Shown: positions 1 to 7,754 of the stretch, piece after piece
How positions within the stretch are numbered: position 1 is the first letter of the stretch
Layout of the letters: each line of letters opens with the position of its first letter
Assembly: GCA_022008415.1 (NCBI GenBank)
Contig: JAIRBC010000007.1
Span: 62,001-126,000 of the forward strand
Direction of reading: 5' to 3'
Source of the DNA: Cerina litoralis
GTDB lineage: Bacteria > Bacteroidota > Bacteroidia > Flavobacteriales > Flavobacteriaceae
Length of the DNA: 64,000 nucleotides
Translations under genes and position numbers: made by a program
Notes under the pieces: generated by a model
What the model was told of the DNA's origin: nothing
What the model saw: the letters and a program-made list of their open reading frames with translations, nothing else
Databases searched by the model: none

Positions 1-1625
1 AGAGGCAAATAGTTGTAATTTATATAAAATTCAATATTCTCTCCGTTCTTTGCGACGACAGCCTTGGATTCTTTATTTCGGATAGGGTTGCCAGTTGCAA
101 TCACACTTCCTAGCTCGGCTGGGTATTGTTGGTCCTTGAGTTCAGGAAAAACGTCGATTATCCTTTTCCCTATGACCTCGGTGAACGTCCTTCGCCAAAA
201 ATGATTTAACATTTTTTCGTTGGCCATTTCAATTTTTAAATCTTTCCCCCTTAAAATTGCCATGGCAATTGGCGACTGTAAAACCAGGTTTCGAAATTGG
301 TTTTCATGCTCCTTCAAAATATTCCTGGCCACAATATAATCGGTAACCTCATTGGCAACCAGCATAATTTCCTGGGTCTCCTCATTTTCCAAATTAATGG
401 GGTATAGAATAAAATCGAAATATGAATTTTGAATTTTACCTTTGCGTTTTATAGAAACTTTAAATTCGGTGCCACGTACCGATTTTTGTTTTTGCTCCAC
501 TTCTTTGAACAAGGGTGCAATATCAGGTTTCATCTCGGGCAACACTTTAAAAATGTTCTGTCCCAAAAACTTGTCGGCGTGTTTGTCCAGCGCCCTGAGC
601 ACCGAATTATTGGCCATTTCTACCCTGTATGTGCTTCCTTTGAATATAGCGATACCCACGGGTGCGTTTTGGACTATATTCCTAAACTGCTTCTCCTCAT
701 TTCGGATTTTCTCGTAGGCATCCTGTAATTCTTTCTCAGCTTCTACCTTCTGGGTGACATCCTGGAGGATACCATTAAATCGGATTGCCTTATTGTTTTC
801 GCCAAACCAGGCCCTGCCAAGGGCATGTACAATTTTAATTTCCTTATTCTTTTTATTTTGTATGGAATAGGTAATATCGTATTTGCCATCATTTGCACCG
901 TTCAGTGCTGCGTTTATTTCTTTTGTTACCCGAGCCTGATCGGAAGGTATTATCGCTTTGAGAGCTATTTGCAGGTCCATTTCACTTTTCCGAGGTATGC
1001 CAAACCAACTTTTGAGCCGTTGGTTACCAGAGAATTTATTGGTAATGGGGTTGTAATCCCAGGTGCTCAATTCGGCCGCGTTGATCGCAAATGCCAACTG
1101 ATTTTCGCTTTCTTCAAGTTTTTTGAGATTCAATACCGCTTTTGTTGTTTCGGTACAGGTTACCAAAACACCCCCTACGTTTTCGTCGTCCCCAAGTAGC
1201 GCACTGTAGCTAAAGGTCCAATATACGTCTTCCATTTTACCATTGCGGTAAATTGGAATGAGCTGGTCCTCCATCCAGATAGGTTTCCCTGTATTCCAAA
1301 CTTGGTCTATTAACGGCTTTATAGTGCCCCAGATTTCTGGCCATGCTCGCTCTCCCTTTTGGCCTAGTATAATGGGATGTTTGCCTTCCTTGCCCAAACT
1401 GGGGCGGTAAGCGTCATTATAAAAACAGAGTAGGGATTCTCCCCACCAGATAAATTTTGGGAATGCCGTCCTCAGCATTGATCCTATCGCAAATTTTAGG
1501 GAGACCGGCCAATTTTCGGGACTCCCTAAAGAGGTGGAGGACCAGTCCTTTTCCCGTATCAATCTGCCCATTTCACCACCTGCCTGAAGAAATTTTGGCG
1601 ATTTTTGGGTTTTATTGACTTTCAT
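1..1625 (-). CDS. Multi-PAS sensor histidine kinase, N-terminal 541 residues (3' end outside window)
   Basis: The reading frame stays open from an ATG to the window edge, so the C-terminal part, where a HisKA/HATPase pair would be expected, is not visible. The first ~150 residues match the N-terminal PAS-like sensor of Bacteroidota hybrid kinases (GRLIREKDWSSTSLG, FIWWGESLLCFYNDAY). Three further PAS folds follow at roughly 160-280, 300-415 and 430-541; two carry the repeated pattern FRN.V..(A/S)P..(I/M)AI..G and EMAN. No transmembrane segment or signal peptide is apparent, so a cytoplasmic sensor is likely. A single-domain response regulator ends 22 bp upstream on the same strand, so the two are probably co-transcribed partners. 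The PAS content is read directly; kinase activity is inferred from family architecture. It could instead be a PAS-GGDEF protein. Confidence 0.8.
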   Translation of the reverse strand, partial: MKVNKTQKSPKFLQAGGEMGRLIREKDWSSTSLGSPENWPVSLKFAIGSMLRTAFPKFIWWGESLLCFYNDAYRPSLGKEGKHPIILGQKGERAWPEIWGTIKPLIDQVWNTGKPIWMEDQLIPIYRNGKMEDVYWTFSYSALLGDDENVGGVLVTCTETTKAVLNLKKLEESENQLAFAINAAELSTWDYNPITNKFSGNQRLKSWFGIPRKSEMDLQIALKAIIPSDQARVTKEINAALNGANDGKYDITYSIQNKKNKEIKIVHALGRAWFGENNKAIRFNGILQDVTQKVEAEKELQDAYEKIRNEEKQFRNIVQNAPVGIAIFKGSTYRVEMANNSVLRALDKHADKFLGQNIFKVLPEMKPDIAPLFKEVEQKQKSVRGTEFKVSIKRKGKIQNSYFDFILYPINLENEETQEIMLVANEVTDYIVARNILKEHENQFRNLVLQSPIAMAILRGKDLKIEMANEKMLNHFWRRTFTEVIGKRIIDVFPELKDQQYPAELGSVIATGNPIRNKESKAVVAKNGENIEFYINYNYLP

Positions 1626-1647
1626 CCTATTTCAATATTGTATTTGC

Positions 1648-2058
1648 TTATGGATTATCCGTGATAGCCGCTTGGATGCTCCTTTCCAAAATGGATTTCA
1701 AAAGGGCAAAGGACGAAGGTTTTTGAACATAAATATTCGCCCCTTGAGAGGCCAGTCTTTTTGCTACTTTAGTAACGAAGGTGGTGGAATATATAACCAC
1801 CGGGATAAGGTCCAATCGTTTATTGTCCCGGATTTTTATAAGGCATTCCTCACCGTTCATTCCTGGCATATTCAAATCCAAAAAAATAATTCGTGGAAGA
1901 TTTAAACCCTTATCTTCTAAATGGGAGATCATTTCTTGCCCCTTTTTAAATTTTATTACTTGGGCATCTTTTTGGACCTCACTAATGGCATCTTCGAATA
2001 ACTCCAGATCGTCCTCATCGTCATCGGCCAGATGGATATTGTATTTGGTGGCTTGCAT
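1648..2058 (-). CDS. Single-domain response regulator (CheY/Rcp1-like receiver)
   Basis: A 136-residue stand-alone receiver domain. The acidic pocket is ADDDEDD (residues 11-17), the phospho-acceptor is Asp61 in FLDLNMPGMNG, the switch Ser/Thr is in the IYSTT segment near 89-93, and the conserved Lys is K113 in VQKPSS. There is no output domain, so it should act by protein contact or phosphotransfer rather than DNA binding. This Rcp1-like subfamily (early DDDEDD, LDLNMPGMNG) is usually encoded beside PAS/GAF-type kinases, and such a kinase gene begins 22 bp downstream on the same strand. The ATG start gives the normal receiver length. The receiver assignment is firm; the partner kinase is inferred from adjacency. 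Confidence 0.92.
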   Translation of the reverse strand: MQATKYNIHLADDDEDDLELFEDAISEVQKDAQVIKFKKGQEMISHLEDKGLNLPRIIFLDLNMPGMNGEECLIKIRDNKRLDLIPVVIYSTTFVTKVAKRLASQGANIYVQKPSSFALLKSILERSIQAAITDNP

Positions 2059-2612
2059 CTTTAATTTGTTTTATCGGATAAAATACTCCCTCACGATATT
2101 TATTGGGGGAATTTATTTGGAAAGAGCGTTAAAACATCATGAAGTGATTTGAACTTTTTCCTTTACCTGCGAATTCCGTATTCCCGCCCGTACCGGTTCG
2201 GACGGGTTGCACCATGATTTTGTCATTTTTGAGTACAGTAACTAAAGTTATGCGACTAAAAAATACCTTCATAATGGGGCAAAAGCCTTCGTTCCCGGTT
2301 CCTCCCGATAAGTATCGGGAGAAAGAATTTAAATCACTTCCATTGTAAATTGGGCGAATGCCAGAGACTTTTTTGAAAAATTATAAGAGACAAATTGAAT
2401 CATTTTCCTTGAAATTGATTAACTGTGAAACTTAAAAAATTAATGTGATTGATCAAGAGCTCGCTTTCAGCGTCCAATTTAGGATTCCCATTTTACGATA
2501 AAGAAAATTTTATATCGGAGTATCTGTATTTAAATGGGGTCGACCGTATTCTTTATTTCCTAATGGATTTGGCCCAAATAGCGAGTGTTTGTATGCCCAG
2601 GGAGAAGTAAAA
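2059..2612. other. Intergenic region with two palindromic elements
   Basis: No convincing gene. It lies upstream of the regulator/kinase pair and downstream of dnaE2. It holds a dyad at 2187-2206 (CCCGT-A-CCG / CGG-ACGGG) and a CCCGATA-type palindrome at 2303-2320 within a 44-bp repeat. The segment 2140-2339 is bounded by inverted arms starting AAGTGATTT. The rest is AT-rich with no assignable function. Confidence 0.5.
2296..2339 (-). repeat. Dispersed palindromic repeat, class B copy 1
   Basis: A 44-nt unit matching 51085-51128 at 36 of 44 positions without gaps. The core dyad TCCCGATA-AG-TATCGGGA sits between a conserved CGGTTCCTC flank and a conserved TAAATCACTT flank. Conservation outside the palindrome shows that the two are copies of one element and not chance hairpins. 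Read on the minus strand it starts AAGTGATTT. No coding potential. Confidence 0.7.
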
Positions 2613-5600
2613 TTAATTTTCCAAAATCCCTCGATTTCCACTTGGAACGGGTATGGCTTCCGCATATCGCGGATCTTGTATGTAGTCCTGTTTTTGCATT
2701 TTGACTACCTCGATGCTCAAAAACCCGAATTCACTCACCACTTTGCCGTAAAATCGATAGATGCCCCTACCCCTAAAATTATACTTGGCGGCCACTGGCG
2801 GAAATAGTACCGTGTCGAACACCTCTCCTTGCTGATCCATCAAGGTGGCAAAATACATTCGTTTTCCGGTATGCGTGCGCGTATTTTTTACCGTTATCAG
2901 ATATCCATAAATATCGATATATCTTCCCAAATAACGTTCCAAATCCTTGCTGCCATTGGAGTTCTTTGGGATTTCCTTGAGCAATTGAAACGGACTGCAC
3001 AGGCAAAATCCCAAAAGCTCTAATTGGGTAAAGGCCGTTTCAAGGTCGGTGGTTCGGAGCTGTGGGATCTTAAAATCTTGACGCTTGGGAGGGAAGAGTT
3101 TTGGGTGGTCTATTTTCATGTTCTTGTTCAGGAATAGATGGGCTTTCCACAAGAGTTCGTGTTTGTTTGTCCCGGTGAACCGAAAGGCATCGATCCTTAT
3201 TAATAGGCTCACCTGATCTATGGGAATGGGCACCCTGTCCAAAAAGTCTTCCAAAGAAGTGAACCTCCCATCTTGCGACCTTTCCCTTAAAATCCGCTCC
3301 ATTACCCTGCCCTCCAGGTCTCGCAGGTACATATAGCCCAAATACAGGTCTTTTCCGTAGATGTGATTGATTGCAAAACTCTTGTTGATACAGGGAGCGT
3401 GTATAGTGGCACCTGACATACGGGCCTCGTGCACGTAGAATTCCGTACGGTAAAATCCGCCGCCGTTGTTGAGTACGGCCACCATATATTCCAATGGATA
3501 GTACGTCTTTAAAAACAGGGTTTGATAGCTTTCTACGGCATAGGAGGCGGAATGCCCTTTGGCAAAGGCATATCCTGCAAAGCTGGCGACCTGGTCCCAT
3601 ATCTCGAATATCAACGCATCGGCATATCCTTTTTTTCGGCAGTTGTCGATAAACTTTTCCTTTACCTTTTCAAATTCTTCCCGGGAACGGAACTTGCCGC
3701 TCATACCCCTGCGCAGCACATCGGCCTCGCCCAGGGTAAGGTCGGCAAAATAATGGGCTACTTTGATGACATCTTCCTGATACACCATAACGCCATAAGT
3801 TTCGGGCATAATGTTCAGCATTACGGGATGTGCTTTTTCCTTGGCCCTATCCTGGTCCCGGTGTCGCAGAATGTACTCGCGCATCATCCCGCTTTTGGCC
3901 ACCCCAGGGCGAATGATGGAACTTGCCGCCACCAGCCCCAAATAATTGTCCACCTCCAATTTTTTGAGCAACATACGCATGGCAGGCGATTCTACATAAA
4001 AACATCCCATACATTGTGCCGTTTTTATGAGGTCGTTGACCATGGGGTCCATTTTAAATTTTTGGACGTCGTGTACGTCCAGTTTCGAGAATTCATCGGG
4101 ACGGTTATAGGACAGTATCTCCATGGTCTCCTTGATCTTGGCCAGCCCCCGCTGTCCCAGAATGTCAAATTTATAGAGGCCCACGTCTTCGGCGATTACC
4201 ATATCGAACATGGTGGTGGCAAATCCCTTGGGCGGCAGGTGGGTGGCCGAAAAATAATGCAAAGGCCGTTCACTGATCAAGATGCCCCCGGCGTGGATGC
4301 TCAAGTAGTTCGGCATGCCCTTGATCAGTTGCCCGTATTTTAGGACCAGCTGGGAGACCCCGTCCAACCCGGTTATCTGTTGACGTCCTTCGGACAGCGT
4401 ATCGATCTCTTCCTTGGGCAGCCCAAAAACTTTTCCCAGCTCGCGGATAACCCCTTTTTCCTGAAAGGTGACATAGGAGCCCAACAGTGCCACATTTTGA
4501 AACCTATCGAATATATATTGCGTTATTTCTTCCCGGTCCTTCCAGGAAAAATCAATATCGAAGTCGGGCGGATTGGCCCGGTAAAGGTTCATAAATCGTT
4601 CAAAATACAGATCTAGGTCTATGGGGTCCACATCCGTGATCTTCAATAGATAAGCTACAATGCTATTGGCCCCACTGCCCCGGCCCACGTAGAAAAATCC
4701 TCTTTTACGGGCTTCGGTGACAATATCCCAATTGATCAGAAAGTAGGAGACATAGCCCATTTTTTTGATGAGATCTAATTCTTTCCGAAGCCGGTCATGG
4801 ATTTTTTGATCGGGATTTTCATAACGTCTTGGGAGTCCTTCCAAACACAGTCTTTCGATCATTTCCTCATCGGCCGATTGGGTATCGTTGTAGGTGTGCA
4901 GGTTTTGGGGCTTGCGTCCCTCGGAAAAATCAAAATGGATGTGGCAGGAGTTCATCAATCGTTCCGTATTCTCCAGGATAAAGGAATGTTCGGAGAAGGC
5001 TGCTGCCAAGTTTTGTACGGGGTACATTTTTTCGTCTTCACCTGCCTCCTCCGTTTTGGGAAGTTTGCTCAACAACATATTGTTGTCTATGGCACGGAGC
5101 AATCGGTGCGCATTAAAGTCGCGCTTGTTCCGGAACGTAACGGGCTGTTGTACCACCAATCTGTCCTTTAGTTGTATCAACCTCGAAAAGGGCAACCGCC
5201 TTAGATTGGCAATGGAGACCCCTATGAATTCGTGTTCTTTAAGTGTTTTCTGGTTGTTCAGCACTACTTTTTCAAAGGGATAAACGATATAGGCATCCTT
5301 AAAATCGGGGGCGATAGGGGGCAGTTTTTCTTGATGGTGGAGGTGATGGGACAAAAAGGAGTTCAGTTCTTGATATCCGTCGTTGTTTTTGGCGATTCCC
5401 ACATAGCATTGATCTACCCCGTTCCTAAAATCGATGCCCAAGATGGGCTTGATGCCAAATTCCGCTGCCTTTCTCGCAAAATTGAGACAGGCCGAGGTGT
5501 TGTTGATATCCGTCAGGGCCAATTGGGCCACTTGGTTTTGCTGTGCCAATTGCAGCAGCTCCACCTCGGAAAAGGTGCCGTAGCGAAGACTGTAGTATGT

Positions 5601-5618
5601 GTGGCAGTTGAGGTACAT
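2613..5618 (-). CDS. dnaE2: Second DNA polymerase III alpha subunit, DnaE2-like error-prone type
   Basis: A C-family DNA polymerase of 1001 residues, shorter than a replicative Bacteroidota DnaE (around 1400 or more) and close to DnaE2. The N-terminal PHP domain begins MYLNCHTYYSLRYGTF. Its metal ligands look degenerate: Asn in place of the first His, and ALTDINN without the usual His. Palm catalytic carboxylates are present in PDFDIDF near residue 355. An OB-fold lies near 905-985 (KRMYFATLMDQQGEVFD). It is downstream of and co-oriented with dinB, 148 bp away, with a palindromic repeat ending 2 bp before its ATG. Paired Y-family and compact DnaE genes are typical damage-inducible translesion cassettes, so a mutagenic role is inferred. 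The polymerase assignment is certain; the DnaE2 subtype is likely. Confidence 0.88.
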   Translation of the reverse strand: MYLNCHTYYSLRYGTFSEVELLQLAQQNQVAQLALTDINNTSACLNFARKAAEFGIKPILGIDFRNGVDQCYVGIAKNNDGYQELNSFLSHHLHHQEKLPPIAPDFKDAYIVYPFEKVVLNNQKTLKEHEFIGVSIANLRRLPFSRLIQLKDRLVVQQPVTFRNKRDFNAHRLLRAIDNNMLLSKLPKTEEAGEDEKMYPVQNLAAAFSEHSFILENTERLMNSCHIHFDFSEGRKPQNLHTYNDTQSADEEMIERLCLEGLPRRYENPDQKIHDRLRKELDLIKKMGYVSYFLINWDIVTEARKRGFFYVGRGSGANSIVAYLLKITDVDPIDLDLYFERFMNLYRANPPDFDIDFSWKDREEITQYIFDRFQNVALLGSYVTFQEKGVIRELGKVFGLPKEEIDTLSEGRQQITGLDGVSQLVLKYGQLIKGMPNYLSIHAGGILISERPLHYFSATHLPPKGFATTMFDMVIAEDVGLYKFDILGQRGLAKIKETMEILSYNRPDEFSKLDVHDVQKFKMDPMVNDLIKTAQCMGCFYVESPAMRMLLKKLEVDNYLGLVAASSIIRPGVAKSGMMREYILRHRDQDRAKEKAHPVMLNIMPETYGVMVYQEDVIKVAHYFADLTLGEADVLRRGMSGKFRSREEFEKVKEKFIDNCRKKGYADALIFEIWDQVASFAGYAFAKGHSASYAVESYQTLFLKTYYPLEYMVAVLNNGGGFYRTEFYVHEARMSGATIHAPCINKSFAINHIYGKDLYLGYMYLRDLEGRVMERILRERSQDGRFTSLEDFLDRVPIPIDQVSLLIRIDAFRFTGTNKHELLWKAHLFLNKNMKIDHPKLFPPKRQDFKIPQLRTTDLETAFTQLELLGFCLCSPFQLLKEIPKNSNGSKDLERYLGRYIDIYGYLITVKNTRTHTGKRMYFATLMDQQGEVFDTVLFPPVAAKYNFRGRGIYRFYGKVVSEFGFLSIEVVKMQKQDYIQDPRYAEAIPVPSGNRGILEN

Positions 5619-5620
5619 GA

Positions 5621-5660
5621 AAGTTCAATCCCGTCCCGATAGCTATCGGGACAAGTCCAA
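5621..5660 (-). repeat. Dispersed palindromic repeat, class A copy 1, abutting the dnaE2 start
   Basis: It contains the perfect 20-bp palindrome GTCCCGATAGCTATCGGGAC (5633-5652). On the minus strand this is preceded by TTGGACTTGT and followed by GGGATTGAACTT, and then almost at once by the dnaE2 ATG. The element at 19076-19110 shares the same flanks and sits just before actD. It occupies the region where a ribosome-binding site would lie, so it may affect dnaE2 translation or the expression ratio to dinB. Confidence 0.7.
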
Positions 5661-5726
5661 GCTCAAAAAGTTTATAGGTTTAGGAGTTTAGAAAATTCGT
5701 TTATTGTCATAATTCTGTCATTCATA

Positions 5727-5766
5727 ACTTTTTACCGCCTACTGCCAACTGAGGACTGCGCACTGT
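5727..5766. repeat. Low-complexity CAGT-rich intergenic string after dinB
   Basis: On the minus strand the 3' end of dinB runs into a quasi-repeat built from AGT/CAGT words ending GGCGGTAAAAAGT. The same 13-mer GGCGGTAAAAAGT recurs at 39971-39983 behind queG, again after a CAG/GCA-rich string. This looks like a family of degenerate intergenic filler repeats. No function is assigned. Confidence 0.45.
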
Positions 5767-6981
5767 CTACTGTGTCCTATGCGCCAACACTACCGGCGGC
5801 GATCCATTGAACGGGTTGTGCATCCTGCCGATGGTCTTGGCGCCCATGGCCGAGGCGCGTATAACGCTCTTGTCCCCATAACGGTTTCTGATGTGGTCCA
5901 TGGCGGCATAGAGGTTCAACGCCTCTTGGGTATCGTCAAATAGGTCTATCTGATAATTGCCACCGACCAGATGGCTGAACTTAACGCCTATCAACCTAAC
6001 CAATAACCTTTTGTTGTACAATTGGGAGAACATCCCCAAAATTTTTGGGATCAGTATATGATCGGCGCTTGTATAGGGAATTCGCAGCTGTTTGGAATAG
6101 GTGTTAAAATCGGAATACCGGATCTTTACCGCGATACAGGCGGTTAGTTTTTCGCCCCGGCGCAGCTGATAGGCCAAATTCTCGGTCATGGCTATAAGGA
6201 TGCCCCGCAGCTTTATAACATCAATGGTGTCTTTGCCAAAAGTACGTTCCGTGGAAATGGATTTTCGCTCGCAAAAAGGGATTACGGGCGTACGGTCTAT
6301 TCCGTTGGCACGGGTCCAGATAACCCTGCCATTGGTGCCCAGTACACGTTGCATAACGTCTACCGGCATTTCTTGAATGGTCCGTACCCGGCGCAGCCCC
6401 AGATTCCGTAAGGTTTGATAGGTCTTATCGCCTACCATGGGTATTTTCTTGATGGACAGGGGCGCCAAAAAAGACTTCTCATAACCCAGGTCTATTTTTA
6501 ATTGATTGTTGGGTTTGGCCTCGTTGGTGGCTACTTTAGACACTACTTTGTTTGCCGAGAGCCCAAAGGAGATGGGGAGTCCTGTTTCCCGTACGATGCG
6601 TTGTCGCAATTCCGATGCATACTTGTAGGAACCGAAAAAGCGATCCATCCCCGAAAGGTCGGCATAAAATTCATCGATGCTCGCTTTTTCAAAGAGGGGC
6701 ACATGTTCTTTGATGATCTCCGTTACTATATCCGAATGCTGACTGTAAGTTCCTGCATTGCCCTTAATGACCACCGCTTCCGGACATAGCTCCCGGGCCA
6801 TTTTCATGGGCATGCCCGAATGTACCCCGAAACCCCGGGTCTCATAACTGCAGGCAGCGACCACGCCCCTGTTGCTGGTGCCCCCTACGAGCAACGGACG
6901 ATTTTTTAGCTGGCTGTTGAGAAGGCGCTCCACCGACACGTAAAAAGTATCCAGATCCATATGGAGAATAGTACTGTTCAT
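5767..6981 (-). CDS. dinB: DNA polymerase IV (Y-family translesion polymerase)
   Basis: A 404-residue Y-family polymerase. The first catalytic carboxylates are D9 and D11 in MDLDTFY, and the second motif is SIDEFYADLSG with D103/E104, so all metal ligands are present. That distinguishes it from ImuB-type proteins, which lack them. The little-finger domain covers about residues 235-340, and QIDLF at 344-348 fits the beta-clamp-binding consensus. It bypasses or misextends at damaged templates. It is the first gene of a cassette with dnaE2. Two identical dyads at 7008-7039 lie 27-59 bp upstream of the ATG, which suggests repression by a dimeric, probably SOS-type, regulator. No lexA, imuA or S24 peptidase gene is adjacent, unlike many related cassettes. 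The start is the first ATG with an intact MDLD motif. Confidence 0.95.
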   Translation of the reverse strand: MNSTILHMDLDTFYVSVERLLNSQLKNRPLLVGGTSNRGVVAACSYETRGFGVHSGMPMKMARELCPEAVVIKGNAGTYSQHSDIVTEIIKEHVPLFEKASIDEFYADLSGMDRFFGSYKYASELRQRIVRETGLPISFGLSANKVVSKVATNEAKPNNQLKIDLGYEKSFLAPLSIKKIPMVGDKTYQTLRNLGLRRVRTIQEMPVDVMQRVLGTNGRVIWTRANGIDRTPVIPFCERKSISTERTFGKDTIDVIKLRGILIAMTENLAYQLRRGEKLTACIAVKIRYSDFNTYSKQLRIPYTSADHILIPKILGMFSQLYNKRLLVRLIGVKFSHLVGGNYQIDLFDDTQEALNLYAAMDHIRNRYGDKSVIRASAMGAKTIGRMHNPFNGSPPVVLAHRTQ

Positions 6982-7007
6982 AGAATATAAAAAAGCAAGT
7001 AAAATTA

Positions 7008-7039
7008 TGGATAATTTCCAATATATTGGATAATTTCCA
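7008..7039 (-). promoter_or_regulatory. Tandem dyad operator candidate upstream of dinB-dnaE2
   Basis: Two exact copies of TGGATAATTTCCA (7008-7020 and 7027-7039) are separated by ATATAT. Each is a TGGA-N5-TCCA dyad, and centre-to-centre spacing is 19 bp, near two helical turns. They lie 27-59 bp before the dinB start codon, where a promoter would be. The sequence and repetition are seen directly. Binding by a LexA-like or other damage-responsive repressor is inference, since no regulator gene is in the window. Confidence 0.6.
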
Positions 7040-7135
7040 TAATTTTATTTTATAAGAATGGGGGGTAGCGGATTTTTGGAAGGGGAATCCGGGTTTGTTG
7101 ATCAAATTTTAGGAAAACAAGAGACGGGTTACTTC

Positions 7136-7164
7136 TTGCAGAATCCAAATAATTTGTATATTTG
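7136..7164 (+). promoter_or_regulatory. Promoter of the rimP-nusA-infB operon
   Basis: TTG (7136-7138) and TATATTTG (7157-7164) are separated by 18 bp, matching the Bacteroidota housekeeping consensus TTG / TAnnTTTG. It is the only good match between dinB and rimP, and it gives a leader of about 110 nt that includes the hairpin at 7194-7213. Confidence 0.65.
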
Positions 7165-7193
7165 CACCGCTGAAAGAGTATTTACGTATTCAT

Positions 7194-7213
7194 GAGGGGA
7201 CTTTTGTCCCCTC
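7194..7213 (+). promoter_or_regulatory. Leader hairpin with U-tract before rimP (possible attenuator)
   Basis: GAGGGGAC-TTTT-GTCCCCTC forms a perfect 8-bp GC-rich stem with a 4-nt loop, followed by TTTTGTT. It has the form of an intrinsic terminator inside the leader between promoter and rimP start. It could attenuate the operon, which encodes NusA, or it could be an RNA stability or processing element. Structure is seen; function is inferred. Confidence 0.55.
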
Positions 7214-7280
7214 TTTTGTTGGCAATAATCGCTTAATTGGGATACTCTTTTCGGAAGGGATTTGAGGAATTTAGTGTACG

Positions 7281-7742
7281 ATGTTCAAGGATAAGGTAAA
7301 GGCATTATTGGAGAAGGCATTAGAGGAAAAGGAAGATTTGTTTCTGATAGATTTCCAGATAGGCCAAGACAACAAGATCAAGGTAATCCTGGATGGTGAC
7401 CAGGGAGTAACCCTGCAGGATTGTATCGATGTCAGCAGGGCCATAGAGCACAATTTGGATAGGGAGGAAGATGATTTTTCCATAGAAGTGGCGTCCGCAG
7501 GCGCTAGGTCTCCCCTAGTCATTCCCAGACAGTACAAAAAGAATATCGGCAGAAAATTGGAAGTAAGGACCGCGGAGCGTAATTTTGAAGGGAAACTTAT
7601 CGCTGCCACAGAAGAGCACATCACCTTGGAATGGAAGGACAGGGAGCCCAAGCCCGTTGGCAAGGGGAAAATAACGGTTCAGAAAAAGCAAGAGATCGCG
7701 ATTTCTGATATCCAGGAAGCAAAAGTTGTATTAAAATTTTAA
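7281..7742 (+). CDS. rimP: Ribosome maturation factor RimP
   Basis: 153 residues, normal for RimP, which assists 30S subunit assembly in the cytoplasm. The N-terminal alpha/beta domain shows the conserved pattern QGVTLQDCIDVSRAIEHNLD (about residues 46-65) and then FSIEVASAGARSPL (near 71-84), the RimP form of the VSSPG-type motif. The C-terminal SH3-like barrel follows, ending EAKVVLKF. It is the first gene of the rimP-nusA-infB operon found across bacteria, with nusA starting 12 bp after its stop. The ATG preserves the family N-terminus. The leader hairpin upstream may tune expression. Nothing unusual in the protein. Confidence 0.95.
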   Translation: MFKDKVKALLEKALEEKEDLFLIDFQIGQDNKIKVILDGDQGVTLQDCIDVSRAIEHNLDREEDDFSIEVASAGARSPLVIPRQYKKNIGRKLEVRTAERNFEGKLIAATEEHITLEWKDREPKPVGKGKITVQKKQEIAISDIQEAKVVLKF

Positions 7743-7754
7743 TTGTAGAGCAAA

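Noticed and set aside
3522-4343. 273-codon open frame on the plus strand inside dnaE2
   Set aside because: It is a shadow of the polymerase coding frame; the DnaE motifs on the other strand are continuous.
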